From contig WRDG01000007.1 of NCBI GenBank assembly GCA_009783525.1, positions 1 through 21,218 on the forward strand: a stretch of DNA of 21,218 nucleotides, read 5' to 3'. Under the pieces are notes generated by a model. It was not told the DNA's origin, searched no databases, and saw nothing but the letters and a program-made list of their open reading frames with translations. This DNA is from Defluviitaleaceae bacterium (GTDB lineage: Bacteria > Bacillota > Clostridia > Lachnospirales > WQUN01). Shown here one piece after another: positions 1-7,881 of this stretch. The translations under genes and the position numbers were made by a program. Position 1 is the stretch's first letter; every line of letters begins with the position of its first letter.

Positions 1-341
1 AAATTCACGAAACCTATGAAGCACCAAAACATTATGCCAATCTTAATAAATATGGGGCGGCCTATTCCAATCCCGCCCGAAACAAGCGCGTATACGGCGG
101 CGCCCAGTACTGCGAACGGCAGAACGTACGCGCCGAGCCCGAACAAACCTATTGAGAGGCTTTGCAAAATTTCGCCGATGATGCCTATGGCTCCGGTAAA
201 AAAAACGGACAGGAACAGCAGTATGCCCGCGGCGGCAACGATGATGTATTTTATCTCGCTGCGTATCGCCGACGGTTTTTTTGCCGCTCTGTCCCTGTCA
301 GATTTTGTTTTGCCCGACTTGTATCCGTCTGCCGCTGCCAC
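1..341 (-). CDS. ftsK: DNA translocase FtsK/SpoIIIE, N-terminal part (cut by left window edge)
   Basis: The minus strand reads openly from about 341 to the window edge. After a short basic leader (AAADGYKSGKTKSDRDRAAKK) come hydrophobic segments such as IIVAAAGILLFLSVFFTGAI and LSIGLFGLGAYVLPFAVLG, then further hydrophobic sequence running off the edge. This order and wording match the N-terminal multi-helix membrane domain of FtsK/SpoIIIE translocases, which anchors the DNA pump at the division septum. The motor and gamma domains would lie to the left, outside the window. I prefer the GTG at 341-339, which has GGGAGGGG about 10 nt upstream. A TTG at 350 in the same frame would sit only 1 nt from that site, too close. 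The gene is divergent from the 614 gene. The membrane domain is recognised by pattern, since the conserved motor is not visible. Confidence 0.8.
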   Translation of the reverse strand, partial: MAAADGYKSGKTKSDRDRAAKKPSAIRSEIKYIIVAAAGILLFLSVFFTGAIGIIGEILQSLSIGLFGLGAYVLPFAVLGAAVYALVSGGIGIGRPIFIKIGIMFWCFIGFVN

Positions 342-390
342 AGGCTCCAAACCCCTCCCGCACAAAAAATATTTGTGAAGTTTTATTGTA

Positions 391-473
391 ACACGGCGTA
401 TGCCGTGTGAATAGTATACGTTTAATGTATGCATCGAAGCCGGCATACACAAGGCGTATGCCGTGTGAATAGT
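391..473. repeat. Two related palindromic repeats in the ftsK upstream region
   Basis: A 21-bp unit (GGCGTATGCCGTGTGAATAGT) occurs at 395-415 and again at 453-473. The first copy lies in a palindrome with arms ACACGGC (391-397) and GCCGTGT (402-408) around GTAT. The second pairs with an upstream arm CGGCATAC (441-448) to GTATGCCG (455-462). The first palindrome falls between a possible minus-strand TTCACA and TACAAT pair with a short 15-nt spacer, so it could be an operator for ftsK. That function is inference; the repeats themselves are seen directly. Confidence 0.6.
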
Positions 474-523
474 GTGCGAATATTACGGTCAAAGACGAAA
501 AATTTACGCGAGCTCATTAAAAA

Positions 524-551
524 TTGACAATCACATTTTCTATATTATAAT
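524..551 (+). promoter_or_regulatory. Sigma-A type promoter for the 519-aa gene
   Basis: TTGACA at 524-529 and TATAAT at 546-551 are both consensus hexamers, with a 16-nt AT-rich spacer. They lie about 60 nt upstream of the start codon at 614 and point toward it. Confidence 0.75.
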
Positions 552-613
552 CAAATTGCAACAAAATAATTTTTTTTACGTTTGATAAAACAAAACGATA
601 AGGAGGATGCAAA

Positions 614-2173
614 ATGAAAAACAAAATGAAAAACAAAATGATTGCCGCCGCGTTGATATTTTCTTTTTTGATTCCGTTTAGTTTGCTCGCCGCAACAACG
701 AGCCCGCCTGCGATCGCTCCGGCCGATCCTGCGCAAAACGAAACCGAACATGAGCCGCGTATGCCGATCGGTTCTGACGCATATGTAGTTGACACATCGC
801 CTGTCAGCAACAGCCTGCTGCAAAAGCCCGATGCATCCGTAACAGAAAAGTCGCCCTCGGTTAAAACGGAATTCCCCGCGCCTATCATAAGCGAGCGCCC
901 GCCGAAACTCGATCCCTCAAAGGAAATGGAGCAATACGCCGCGCTTGTGCGCGAGCAAACTGTTCCGCTGCTGCCGCTCGCGCCGCCCGCAACAGACGGG
1001 CTTGATTATTCGCTCAGCATCGTCAACATGATAAGGACAAATGTCAACGTGATATTCACCCTGCAGTTAGACGCGCACAACGGTAAGTTTATAGGCCCTT
1101 ACGAAACGGCGGACTTCGACGTGGTTTCGATTGTCGACGGCAAGGGCGAAATTTTTTATCAAAATCCGGGCAAAGCCGCCTATTGGTACGGCGTAAAATT
1201 TTTTAACAACTCACCAGAAAACGCAGAGCGGCTTACCGCGTTATTGGTTATGAGCATCCATACGTTCGATTATTTTTCGGACGGATATTTGACGTTCCAA
1301 GGGCTGTCCGTGTACGAACAGGTATATGAAAACGCCGAGTGGAACGTTTCGGAATTTTTGCGCGCAAACAGAACCCTAAACACACAGCGGGTGCGGCTGA
1401 TAAAAAATTCGTGGAACGAAATGTACGAAGAACCTAAAATCGAAAGCAAGAACCTCGGCATCGAGCTTGCCGAAAACATTGATTTTACGATTGAAAACAT
1501 TTTCATTAAGGACGAGTTTTTATTTATCCGCACCGATCACATGACGCTTGCCGATTACAATTTTACGGTAATGCAAAACGATGTTTGTCTGGAATACGCA
1601 AGCGACCAATATTATAAAGGCTACGAAGAAATGCAAAAAAGCCTGTGCTATAAAATTGCGGATTTAAAAGCCGACATTAAAATCTCTTGGTTTATGTACA
1701 ACAAATACTACGATTATCAAAACTACAGATGGATGCTGCCTATTGCAAACGATTTTCCTTTGGATCCGGTGGTAAAAACAGTCGAGCTCGAAATAAAAGT
1801 GCCGGGCACGGAGCTGACTGTACACGAGCTCTCATTCCATAAAAGCAGCTACACTTTAAAATATACTTTGGACTACTCCTTGTACGAAACGGGAAGCTTG
1901 TGCGCGTTTCTCATGTTCGACCAAAACGCCGAACATATGAATGCGGTAAGCGTTACTTACGATGACCTTTTGGTTTATGCAACATACACCAATAAGGACG
2001 GAGTTATACCCGAAAATTTATTGCTGCACTTTATAAATTACGACACGGGCGCCGAAACCTACGCTGTCTTTACGGATTTAAACGGAGCGAAGCCATCGTA
2101 CAGGCTGCTTAAGGACAATGACGATTTTCAAAAATTTATCGGGCAAATGTTTGAAGAGCAATGGATTCGATGA
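614..2173 (+). CDS. Secreted protein of unknown function (519 aa)
   Basis: The start has AGGAGG at 601-606 seven nt upstream. The N-terminus MKNKMKNKM is followed by a hydrophobic stretch (IAAALIFSFLIPFSLLA), a clear signal peptide with likely cleavage after about residue 26. Residues 27-125 are Pro/Ser/Thr-rich and probably a disordered linker. The remainder is a mixed, aromatic-rich globular region with no motif, membrane helix or anchor that I recognise. No lipobox Cys follows the signal peptide, so the protein is probably released or loosely wall-associated. It appears monocistronic, with its own promoter upstream and a strong terminator at 2308-2339. The repeated ATGAAAAACAAA unit at 614-637 gives three in-frame Met codons; the first fits the ribosome binding site best. 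Its 3' end, including the stop, lies in a 15-bp inverted repeat. The gene is real by signals and length, but its function is unknown. Confidence 0.85.
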   Translation: MKNKMKNKMIAAALIFSFLIPFSLLAATTSPPAIAPADPAQNETEHEPRMPIGSDAYVVDTSPVSNSLLQKPDASVTEKSPSVKTEFPAPIISERPPKLDPSKEMEQYAALVREQTVPLLPLAPPATDGLDYSLSIVNMIRTNVNVIFTLQLDAHNGKFIGPYETADFDVVSIVDGKGEIFYQNPGKAAYWYGVKFFNNSPENAERLTALLVMSIHTFDYFSDGYLTFQGLSVYEQVYENAEWNVSEFLRANRTLNTQRVRLIKNSWNEMYEEPKIESKNLGIELAENIDFTIENIFIKDEFLFIRTDHMTLADYNFTVMQNDVCLEYASDQYYKGYEEMQKSLCYKIADLKADIKISWFMYNKYYDYQNYRWMLPIANDFPLDPVVKTVELEIKVPGTELTVHELSFHKSSYTLKYTLDYSLYETGSLCAFLMFDQNAEHMNAVSVTYDDLLVYATYTNKDGVIPENLLLHFINYDTGAETYAVFTDLNGAKPSYRLLKDNDDFQKFIGQMFEEQWIR

Positions 2174-2258
2174 TTAACTAGATTTTGCGCGAAAAAAATC
2201 CCGGCAATAGGGGATTTTACGAAGTGCAAAATCGGCATTTTGCAGTTAATCATCGAAT
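2165..2258. repeat. Nested inverted repeat spanning the stop codon of the 519-aa gene
   Basis: There are three nested pairs of perfect arms. ATTCGATGATTAACT (2165-2179) pairs with 2244-2258. GATTTTGC (2181-2188) pairs with 2226-2233. AAAATCCC (2195-2202) pairs with 2211-2218. TGCAAAAT (2225-2232) can instead pair with ATTTTGCA (2237-2244), so two folds compete. The stop codon TGA (2171-2173) lies inside the outer arm. Confidence 0.75.
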
Positions 2259-2297
2259 TCCAATATAGATTACGCAACAGCGCCGAATAATTTAATT

Positions 2298-2339
2298 CAA
2301 AAAAAAACGCCGCGGAAAAATTTCCGCGGCGTTTTTTTT
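2298..2339. terminator. Bidirectional intrinsic terminator
   Basis: An 11-bp perfect stem CGCCGCGGAAA (2308-2318) and TTTCCGCGGCG (2321-2331) is followed by T8 and preceded by an A-tract. It should end transcription of the 519-aa gene and could work on either strand. Confidence 0.9.
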
Positions 2340-2389
2340 GCGGCGCAAACATAAAAAACTTTGCATGTTTTTTCGCGGAATGCGAATGA

Positions 2390-2448
2390 ATTACTCCGGT
2401 ACTTAAATATAGCAAGAGACGTACGCGATATTTTTGTGCCGGAGTAAT
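2390..2448. repeat. 59-bp terminal-inverted-repeat element, copy 1
   Basis: The element starts ATTACTCCGGTAC (2390-2402) and ends GTGCCGGAGTAAT (2436-2448). These are inverted repeats of each other with one mismatch. The first 52 bp match 21080-21131 with only three differences, so this is a dispersed element with two copies in the window. It is AT-rich in the middle and carries no credible protein. It lies between the terminator and the EF-G2 promoter. Confidence 0.8.
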
Positions 2449-2471
2449 ATGTTTACAATCGCCGCCGCCTG

Positions 2472-2500
2472 TTGTCATGCGGACATTCGGACGTTATAAT
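2472..2500 (+). promoter_or_regulatory. Promoter of the EF-G-like gene
   Basis: TTGTCA (2472-2477) and TATAAT (2495-2500) are separated by 17 nt. This would give a short leader of roughly 38 nt before the start codon at 2545. Confidence 0.7.
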
Positions 2501-2544
2501 GATTTACAAATAATTTTTGTCAATCAATTTCAGGAGGTAAGTCA

Positions 2545-4641
2545 ATGAAAGTTTATTCTGCAAACTCAATCCGTAACGTCGCGGTGCTCGGCCACAGCGG
2601 GTGCGGCAAGACGACGCTCATGGAAGCGGCGCTCAACCTGTCGCAGGTAACAAGCCGCATGGGTCGCGTAGAGGACGGCAACACGGTTTCCGATTACGAC
2701 GCGGAAGAGATCCGCCGCAAGGTTTCGATCAGCGCGTCATTAATTCCCATCGAATGGCTGGATAATAAAATTAATTTTATAGACACGCCCGGGTATTTCG
2801 ATTTTGCGGGGGAAATAAAAGAAGCGTTGGCGGCGGCCGACGCCGCGCTAATTTTTGCGTCGGCGAAGTCCGGCGTCGAGGTCGGCACCGAAATCGCCTG
2901 GGACTACGCGCAGGAGCTTAACATCCCGCGCATAATATTCGTCAACGGGATGGACGACGACAACGCGGATTTCGGCAAGGTCATGAGCCAGCTCAAAACA
3001 ATGTTCGGCACCGGAGTGGCGCCGCTTATGCTGCCGTTTGCCGTAAACGGAAAATTCGGCGGCTTCGTGGATACGCTGGCACGCAAGGCTTTTAAATTTA
3101 ACGGGAGCAAAGCGGAACCGTGCGATATACCCGCGGACATTCACGGCGAGGTCGAGGCCGCGCACGCCGCCATACTCGAAGCCGTAGCGGAAGCGGACGA
3201 AGCATTGATGGAAAAATATTTCGCGGAGGAGCCGCTTACAGACGAAGAGCTTGCAAACGGCATCGTAAACGGTATCAAGGCGGGTTCGCTCTCGCCTGTG
3301 ATGTGCGGAACCGCAGTGAGCCAGGTGGGAGTCAAAGAGCTGCTCGACACGCTGGTCAAATGCCTGCCGCCCGCGTTCATAATGCGCGAAAAAATAACAA
3401 TGTTTAACGCCGCAAACGACGAGCCCGTCGAAATAATATGTAGCGAGGCGGAACCGCCGGTCGCGTTTGTTTTTAAAACGATAGCCGACCCGTATGTGGG
3501 GCGCCTGAGTATTTTCAGAGTGTTCTCCGGTATATTGAAGCGCGATACGCCGCTGTACAACACCCGCGCAGACGCCACGGAACGCGCCGGGCATCTTTAC
3601 ATTTTGCGCGGCAAGGAGCAGATCGAAGTCGACGAAATCCGCGCGGGCGACATCGGCGCGATTGCAAAACTTTCCGTCACGGCTACGCAGGACACGCTCT
3701 GCCTCAAGCAGAGCAACGTGCGGGTCAAGTACATCGATTTCCCCAAGTCTCTGCTTTCGATGGCGGTCATTCCGAAGGGCAAGGGCGACGAAGATAAAAT
3801 TTCCGCCGCGTTTTCAAAATTATTGGAAGAGGACAAGACGCTGCGCTTCGAAGTAAATCCGGAAACGAAACAGTCTGTGGTGAGCGGCGTGGGCGACAAC
3901 CAGCTCGACGTGCTTGTCACGCGGCTCAAGACCCGTTACAAGATCGACGTCGAGCTTCAAACGCCGATCATCCCTTACCGCGAAATGATCAAGTCCAAGG
4001 TACGGGTGCAGGGCAAATATAAAAAACAGACCGGCGGACACGGCCAGTACGGCGACGTCCACATGGAGTTCGAACCCTCGGGCGACCTTTCGGCGCCGTA
4101 TGTGTTCGAAGAAAAAATATTCGGCGGCTCGGTGCCGCGCCAATATTTTCCCGCGGTCGAAAAGGGCATACAAGAATCCGTCAAGGCCGGCCCGCTCGCG
4201 GCCTACCCGGTCGTGGGCATCAAGGCGATTTTGGTGGACGGCTCGTACCATGCGGTCGATTCATCCGAAATGGCGTTTAAAATGGCGACGAACATTGCTT
4301 TTAAAGACGGGTTCATGAAGGCGAAGCCGACCATACTCGAACCGATCGTGCGCGTTTCCGTCACTGTCCCGGACGACTACACGGGCGACATCATGGGCGA
4401 CATGAACAAACGCCGCGGACGCATACTGGGCATGGAAAAAATTGGCAGCAAACAGACAATCAACGCCGAAGCGCCCGTCGCCGAGATGACCAAGTACGCG
4501 ACCGACCTGCGCTCCATGACGCAGGGACGCGGCAGTTTCAACATGGAGTTCGACCGCTACGAAGAAGCTCCGGCCGAAGTGCAGGTAAAAGTGATCGAGT
4601 TCCGCAAAAAAGAATTGGAAGCGCTTAGGGACAAAGAATAA
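2545..4641 (+). CDS. Elongation factor G-like translational GTPase (EF-G-2 type)
   Basis: 698 aa, the usual EF-G length, with AGGAGG (2532-2537) 7 nt upstream of ATG. The G domain has the P-loop GHSGCGKT (16-23), G3 DTPGY (80-84) and G4 NGMD (134-137). Domain II-like sequence (AFVFKTIADPYVGRLSIFRV) follows. Domain IV has KKQTGGHGQYGDV and domain V ends with EPIVRVSVTVPDDYTGDIMGD and NKRRGRILGME, both very EF-G-like. Canonical EF-G has DTPGH and NKMD; here the catalytic His is Tyr and the G4 Lys is Gly. The Tyr also occurs in the EF-G-2 paralogues I recall from Thermus, so this is more likely that paralogue than the housekeeping FusA. It would bind GTP and the ribosome, perhaps in a specialised translocation or stress role. 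No str-operon genes (rpsL, rpsG, tuf) flank it. It has its own promoter and terminator. Family call is firm; exact role is not. Confidence 0.93.
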   Translation: MKVYSANSIRNVAVLGHSGCGKTTLMEAALNLSQVTSRMGRVEDGNTVSDYDAEEIRRKVSISASLIPIEWLDNKINFIDTPGYFDFAGEIKEALAAADAALIFASAKSGVEVGTEIAWDYAQELNIPRIIFVNGMDDDNADFGKVMSQLKTMFGTGVAPLMLPFAVNGKFGGFVDTLARKAFKFNGSKAEPCDIPADIHGEVEAAHAAILEAVAEADEALMEKYFAEEPLTDEELANGIVNGIKAGSLSPVMCGTAVSQVGVKELLDTLVKCLPPAFIMREKITMFNAANDEPVEIICSEAEPPVAFVFKTIADPYVGRLSIFRVFSGILKRDTPLYNTRADATERAGHLYILRGKEQIEVDEIRAGDIGAIAKLSVTATQDTLCLKQSNVRVKYIDFPKSLLSMAVIPKGKGDEDKISAAFSKLLEEDKTLRFEVNPETKQSVVSGVGDNQLDVLVTRLKTRYKIDVELQTPIIPYREMIKSKVRVQGKYKKQTGGHGQYGDVHMEFEPSGDLSAPYVFEEKIFGGSVPRQYFPAVEKGIQESVKAGPLAAYPVVGIKAILVDGSYHAVDSSEMAFKMATNIAFKDGFMKAKPTILEPIVRVSVTVPDDYTGDIMGDMNKRRGRILGMEKIGSKQTINAEAPVAEMTKYATDLRSMTQGRGSFNMEFDRYEEAPAEVQVKVIEFRKKELEALRDKE

Positions 4642-4665
4642 AATTAAAAACGCAGTTCCTTTTTT

Positions 4666-4699
4666 ATCCGTGGTTGCCGCCACGGATTTTTTATTTTTT
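4666..4699 (+). terminator. Intrinsic terminator after the EF-G-like gene
   Basis: The stem ATCCGTGG (4666-4673) and CCACGGAT (4680-4687) encloses a 6-nt loop and is followed by a long T-rich run. It lies 25 nt after the EF-G-like stop, so hcp must be transcribed separately or by read-through. Confidence 0.85.
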
Positions 4700-4743
4700 G
4701 CATGGTAAGTTTTTGCAGAAGTAAATTAGTTGGAGGAACAAGC

Positions 4744-6345
4744 ATGACGGACGAATTGAAACAAGACGGCGCGGAAAATCGGCGGATGTTCTGCTTCCAG
4801 TGTCAGCAGACGGCAAAGGGCACGGGCTGCACGACGGCCGGCGTCTGCGGCAAGCAGCCCGGAACGGCCCGCGCACAGGACGAGTTAACCTGCGAAATGA
4901 TCGGGCTTGCGGCCGCGATGCACGGGCAAAGGATTTATAAAAGCATGGGCGTTGATCTGATCGTGGACGGATTGTTTTCCTGCGTCACGAACGTAAATTT
5001 CGACGCGGAAAATATTTCCGCTTTGACCGGCGTCATCAAGGGCAAGCGCATAAGGCACGGCGGCGCGGCCGTAATGGAGCCGGAGGAACTGTTCGGCGGC
5101 CCGGACGACGTCCGTTCATTGCGCTCGACTGTTTTGTTCGGGCTGCGCGGGATGGCGGCGTACGCGCACCATGCGCGGGTGCTCGGCAAACGCGACAGGG
5201 AAGTGGACGAGTGGTTCATAAAAGGAATGGCGGCGCTTGGCGCGGAACATTCGGTTGAAGAATGGCTCGGCCTTTTGACGGAGTTCGGCGCAGTCAATTT
5301 AAAATGCATGGCGTTGCTCGACGAAGCAAACACGGGCGCTTACGGCGACCCCGTGCCCGCCGAGGTCTCCATGCTCATCGAAAAAGGCCCGTTCATAGTT
5401 GTGACGGGCCACGACCTGCTTGATTTAAAAATGTTGTTGGAGCAGACAGAAGGCAGCGGCGTCAATGTGTACACCCACGGCGAAATGCTGCCCGCGCACG
5501 GCTACCCCGAACTTAAAAAGCATTTGAACCTCAAAGGCCATTTCGGGACGGCGTGGCAAAACCAGCAGAACGAATTTAAAAACCTGCCCGCGCCAATCCT
5601 GTGGACGACAAACTGCCTCATGCCCCCGAAAGAAAGCTACGCCGACCGCGTGTACACGACGTCGGTGGTCCGCTTTAAAGGGACGGGCCATATCGCCGCG
5701 GACGAAAACGGAAAAAAAGATTTTGCAGCGCTTATCGCCCATGCATACAGGCTCGGCGGCTACGCGGAGGACACGCAGTCATACGGAGCAAACGGCGGCG
5801 CGGCCGTGACGACCGGTTACGGACGGCGGACGGTGCTGGACAAAGCCCCGGCGATTATTGATGCGGTCAAGTCCGGCGCGGTCAAACATATTTTTTTAGT
5901 GGGCGGCTGCGACGGCGCGCATCAATCGCGCAGTTACTACACCGAATTCGTAAAAAAAATTCCGAAGGACGCCGTCGTGCTTACGCTTGCCTGCGGCAAG
6001 TTTCGGTTCAACGACCTCGGCGCGGGTAAAATAAACGGGCTGCCGCGCATTATCGACATGGGGCAGTGCAACGACGCCTACGGCGCGGTCAAGGCCGCCG
6101 AAGCGCTGGCGGAAAAATTTAGCTGCGGGATAAACGACCTGCCCTTGACGGCCGTACTGTCATGGTACGAGCAAAAAGCGGTCTGCGTACTGCTTACGCT
6201 GCTTTCTTTGGGCATGAAAAATATTTACGTTGGGCCGAGCGCACCGGCGTTTTTTTCCGCGAACGTTATGGACGTTCTTGTAAAAAATTATTCTCTCAAT
6301 TTGATCACCGCGCCGGAAGCGGACTTGAAAAAAATTTTAGGCTGA
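4744..6345 (+). CDS. hcp: Hybrid cluster protein (Hcp, hydroxylamine reductase family)
   Basis: 533 aa. The start at 4744 has GGAGG 7 nt upstream; an in-frame ATG at 4702 overlaps the preceding terminator region and has no such site. The N-terminal cluster ligands are C17, C20, C29 and C35 (CFQC, GTGC, GVCGK). All expected hybrid Fe-S-O cluster ligands are visible: H223 (GHD), E247 (HGEM), C291 (TTNC), C389 (GGCDG), C417 (LACGKFR), C442 (MGQCNDAY), E476 and K478 (WYEQKAV). Hcp is a cytoplasmic anaerobic enzyme known for hydroxylamine reduction and nitric oxide reduction to N2O, part of nitrosative stress defence. No hcr reductase gene is adjacent, as is usual in anaerobes, where another electron donor serves. 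The promoter is not obvious: a weak TTGCAT lies at 4698. The gene is convergent with the sulfatase, only 4 bp apart. Confidence 0.97.
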   Translation: MTDELKQDGAENRRMFCFQCQQTAKGTGCTTAGVCGKQPGTARAQDELTCEMIGLAAAMHGQRIYKSMGVDLIVDGLFSCVTNVNFDAENISALTGVIKGKRIRHGGAAVMEPEELFGGPDDVRSLRSTVLFGLRGMAAYAHHARVLGKRDREVDEWFIKGMAALGAEHSVEEWLGLLTEFGAVNLKCMALLDEANTGAYGDPVPAEVSMLIEKGPFIVVTGHDLLDLKMLLEQTEGSGVNVYTHGEMLPAHGYPELKKHLNLKGHFGTAWQNQQNEFKNLPAPILWTTNCLMPPKESYADRVYTTSVVRFKGTGHIAADENGKKDFAALIAHAYRLGGYAEDTQSYGANGGAAVTTGYGRRTVLDKAPAIIDAVKSGAVKHIFLVGGCDGAHQSRSYYTEFVKKIPKDAVVLTLACGKFRFNDLGAGKINGLPRIIDMGQCNDAYGAVKAAEALAEKFSCGINDLPLTAVLSWYEQKAVCVLLTLLSLGMKNIYVGPSAPAFFSANVMDVLVKNYSLNLITAPEADLKKILG

Positions 6346-6349
6346 TATT

Positions 6350-7834
6350 TTAAAATATCCCGATGCGTTCGGGCAGGGGATCGGCGTTTTGTGCGAGCCT
6401 GTCGCAGACGCGCTTAAGCATTTCGATTTTCGCTTCGGCGTGGCCGGGGCTGTCCCATAAATTGTTAAGCTCGGCGGGGTCTGTATTCAAATCGTACAGC
6501 TCGCCGAGCTTTTGCCCGTGGAAAACTACGATCTTGTAGCGTTCGCCGCGCACCATTGTGCAAAACTGCGCGAGTGTGTCGGGGTTCGAGTTCATGTACT
6601 CGCAGTAAACGTCTTCGCGGAAAAAATCTTCTGCTTTTGCATCGGTCAAAAAATTCCAAAGAGACCTCGCCTGCATTCCGGGCTCGCGTGGCAGGCCCGC
6701 GCAGTCGAGCACCGTGGGCGCGAGATCCGCGAGCTCGACCAGCGCGCTGCGCCGCGTGCCCGCGGGTATGACGCCCGGGTATGAAATTATAAGCGGGACG
6801 CGGACCGCGCCCTCGTATAAAAACGGGCCCTTGATGTACAGGCCGTGGTCGCCTATCAGCTCGCCGTGATCCGACGTAAATATAACCATCGTGTTTTCTT
6901 TTTGCCCCGTCGCTTCAAGGCAGTCAAGCAGCCTGCCGATTTGATAATCGATGTGGTCTACAGCCGCCCAGTAAGCCGCTTTGCAAAATTTGCGCTCGCG
7001 GGCGGTCATCGTATTCCAATCGAAATTGTGCGCTATATTTTTTTGGTAGATTGCTTGGTACGGCGGCTTGGTTCCGAGTTCGCCCTCGAAAAAATCCGCG
7101 TCCGGTATTTCGTCCACCATGTCCAGGTAGCGCTCCATGTACTCGTCCACGGGAGCGAGCGTGAGATGCGGCGCCCAAATGTTCACGGAAAAAAGCCACG
7201 GGCAATGATAGTCCGCATACGCCTCGATAAAACCCATCGCCTTTTCGACGCAGAATGTGGTGACGTGAAACTCGTCCGGCACTCCGTGATAGACATGCTT
7301 GCTGTCTGCGCGGATTTGCAATTTTTCCGGCTTCCGTCCTTTTTCCTGCAGCCAGCGCCTGTACGAATTGGACGGCGTCATGCCGTGGCACCAGTGGAAC
7401 TCGCTGTAGCCGTCGTTGATTCGCCGCTCTATGCCCTTAAAATGATATTCTTCCGTCTGCTTCCACCAGTTTGCGGGGTCTCGGCCGAAATTTTTTATCT
7501 TGTGGTCGCACGCGGACAGATGCAGCTTTCCGCTCAGGCCGCAGACATAGCCGTTGTCGTTAAGCACCCGCGTGACAAGCACCTCGCTCTCCGGAATGTC
7601 CTGGCCGTTTTGCCTCAGCTTGGTAGTGGTGGGGTATCTGCCCGTTAAAAACGAGCCGCGGCTCGGAGTGCACAGCGGGTTTTGGCAGTACGCCCGCTCA
7701 AACAGCATCCCTTCGGACGCGAGCCGGTCGATGTTTGGCGTTTTGACCCATTTGTTGCCGTAGCAGCCCAAAGTGTCCCATCGCTGCGAGTCCGTGCAAA
7801 TCCAAAGTATGTTCGGCTTTTTATTGCAGTCCAT
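6350..7834 (-). CDS. Sulfatase, Cys-type (arylsulfatase/alkaline phosphatase superfamily)
   Basis: 494 aa from the ATG at 7834, which has a GAGG-like site at good spacing; an ATG two codons upstream (7840) is too close to that site. The N-terminus PNILWICTDSQRWDTLGCYG holds the metal-binding Asp. C55-T-P-S-R is the sulfatase signature, where Cys is converted to formylglycine. D322-H323 in TSDHGELIGDHGL and K335 complete the active site seen in the family. There is no signal peptide, so the enzyme appears cytoplasmic, implying imported sulfated sugars. A Cys-type enzyme in an anaerobe needs the radical-SAM maturase anSME, which is not in this window. The substrate cannot be read from sequence; a sulfated glycan is likely, but phosphonate or other ester hydrolysis is possible. 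The hairpin at 7886-7915 separates it from the SH3b gene, so it may have its own promoter, which I cannot identify. Confidence 0.92.
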   Translation of the reverse strand: MDCNKKPNILWICTDSQRWDTLGCYGNKWVKTPNIDRLASEGMLFERAYCQNPLCTPSRGSFLTGRYPTTTKLRQNGQDIPESEVLVTRVLNDNGYVCGLSGKLHLSACDHKIKNFGRDPANWWKQTEEYHFKGIERRINDGYSEFHWCHGMTPSNSYRRWLQEKGRKPEKLQIRADSKHVYHGVPDEFHVTTFCVEKAMGFIEAYADYHCPWLFSVNIWAPHLTLAPVDEYMERYLDMVDEIPDADFFEGELGTKPPYQAIYQKNIAHNFDWNTMTARERKFCKAAYWAAVDHIDYQIGRLLDCLEATGQKENTMVIFTSDHGELIGDHGLYIKGPFLYEGAVRVPLIISYPGVIPAGTRRSALVELADLAPTVLDCAGLPREPGMQARSLWNFLTDAKAEDFFREDVYCEYMNSNPDTLAQFCTMVRGERYKIVVFHGQKLGELYDLNTDPAELNNLWDSPGHAEAKIEMLKRVCDRLAQNADPLPERIGIF

Positions 7835-7881
7835 GAACATGATCCTCTCTTAAATTTCTGCATGTAAACGACTCGCGTGCA

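Noticed and set aside
16..378. Plus-strand open frame of 120 codons at the left edge
   Set aside because: It is antisense to the ftsK N-terminal membrane domain, lacks a ribosome binding site, and its Pro/Ala/Met-rich composition is what hydrophobic codons give in reverse.
2128..2478. Minus-strand open frame of 116 codons between the 519-aa and EF-G-like genes
   Set aside because: It runs across a strong terminator, the nested hairpin and the repeat element, with no ribosome binding site. The shared peptide AQKYRVRLL between the two repeat copies only reflects the repeated DNA.
2848..3594. 248-codon minus-strand frame inside the EF-G-like gene
   Set aside because: It is antisense to a well-conserved GTPase; no start signals and no recognisable protein.
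6845..7648. 267-codon plus-strand frame inside the sulfatase gene
   Set aside because: Antisense shadow of the sulfatase, which has complete active-site motifs.
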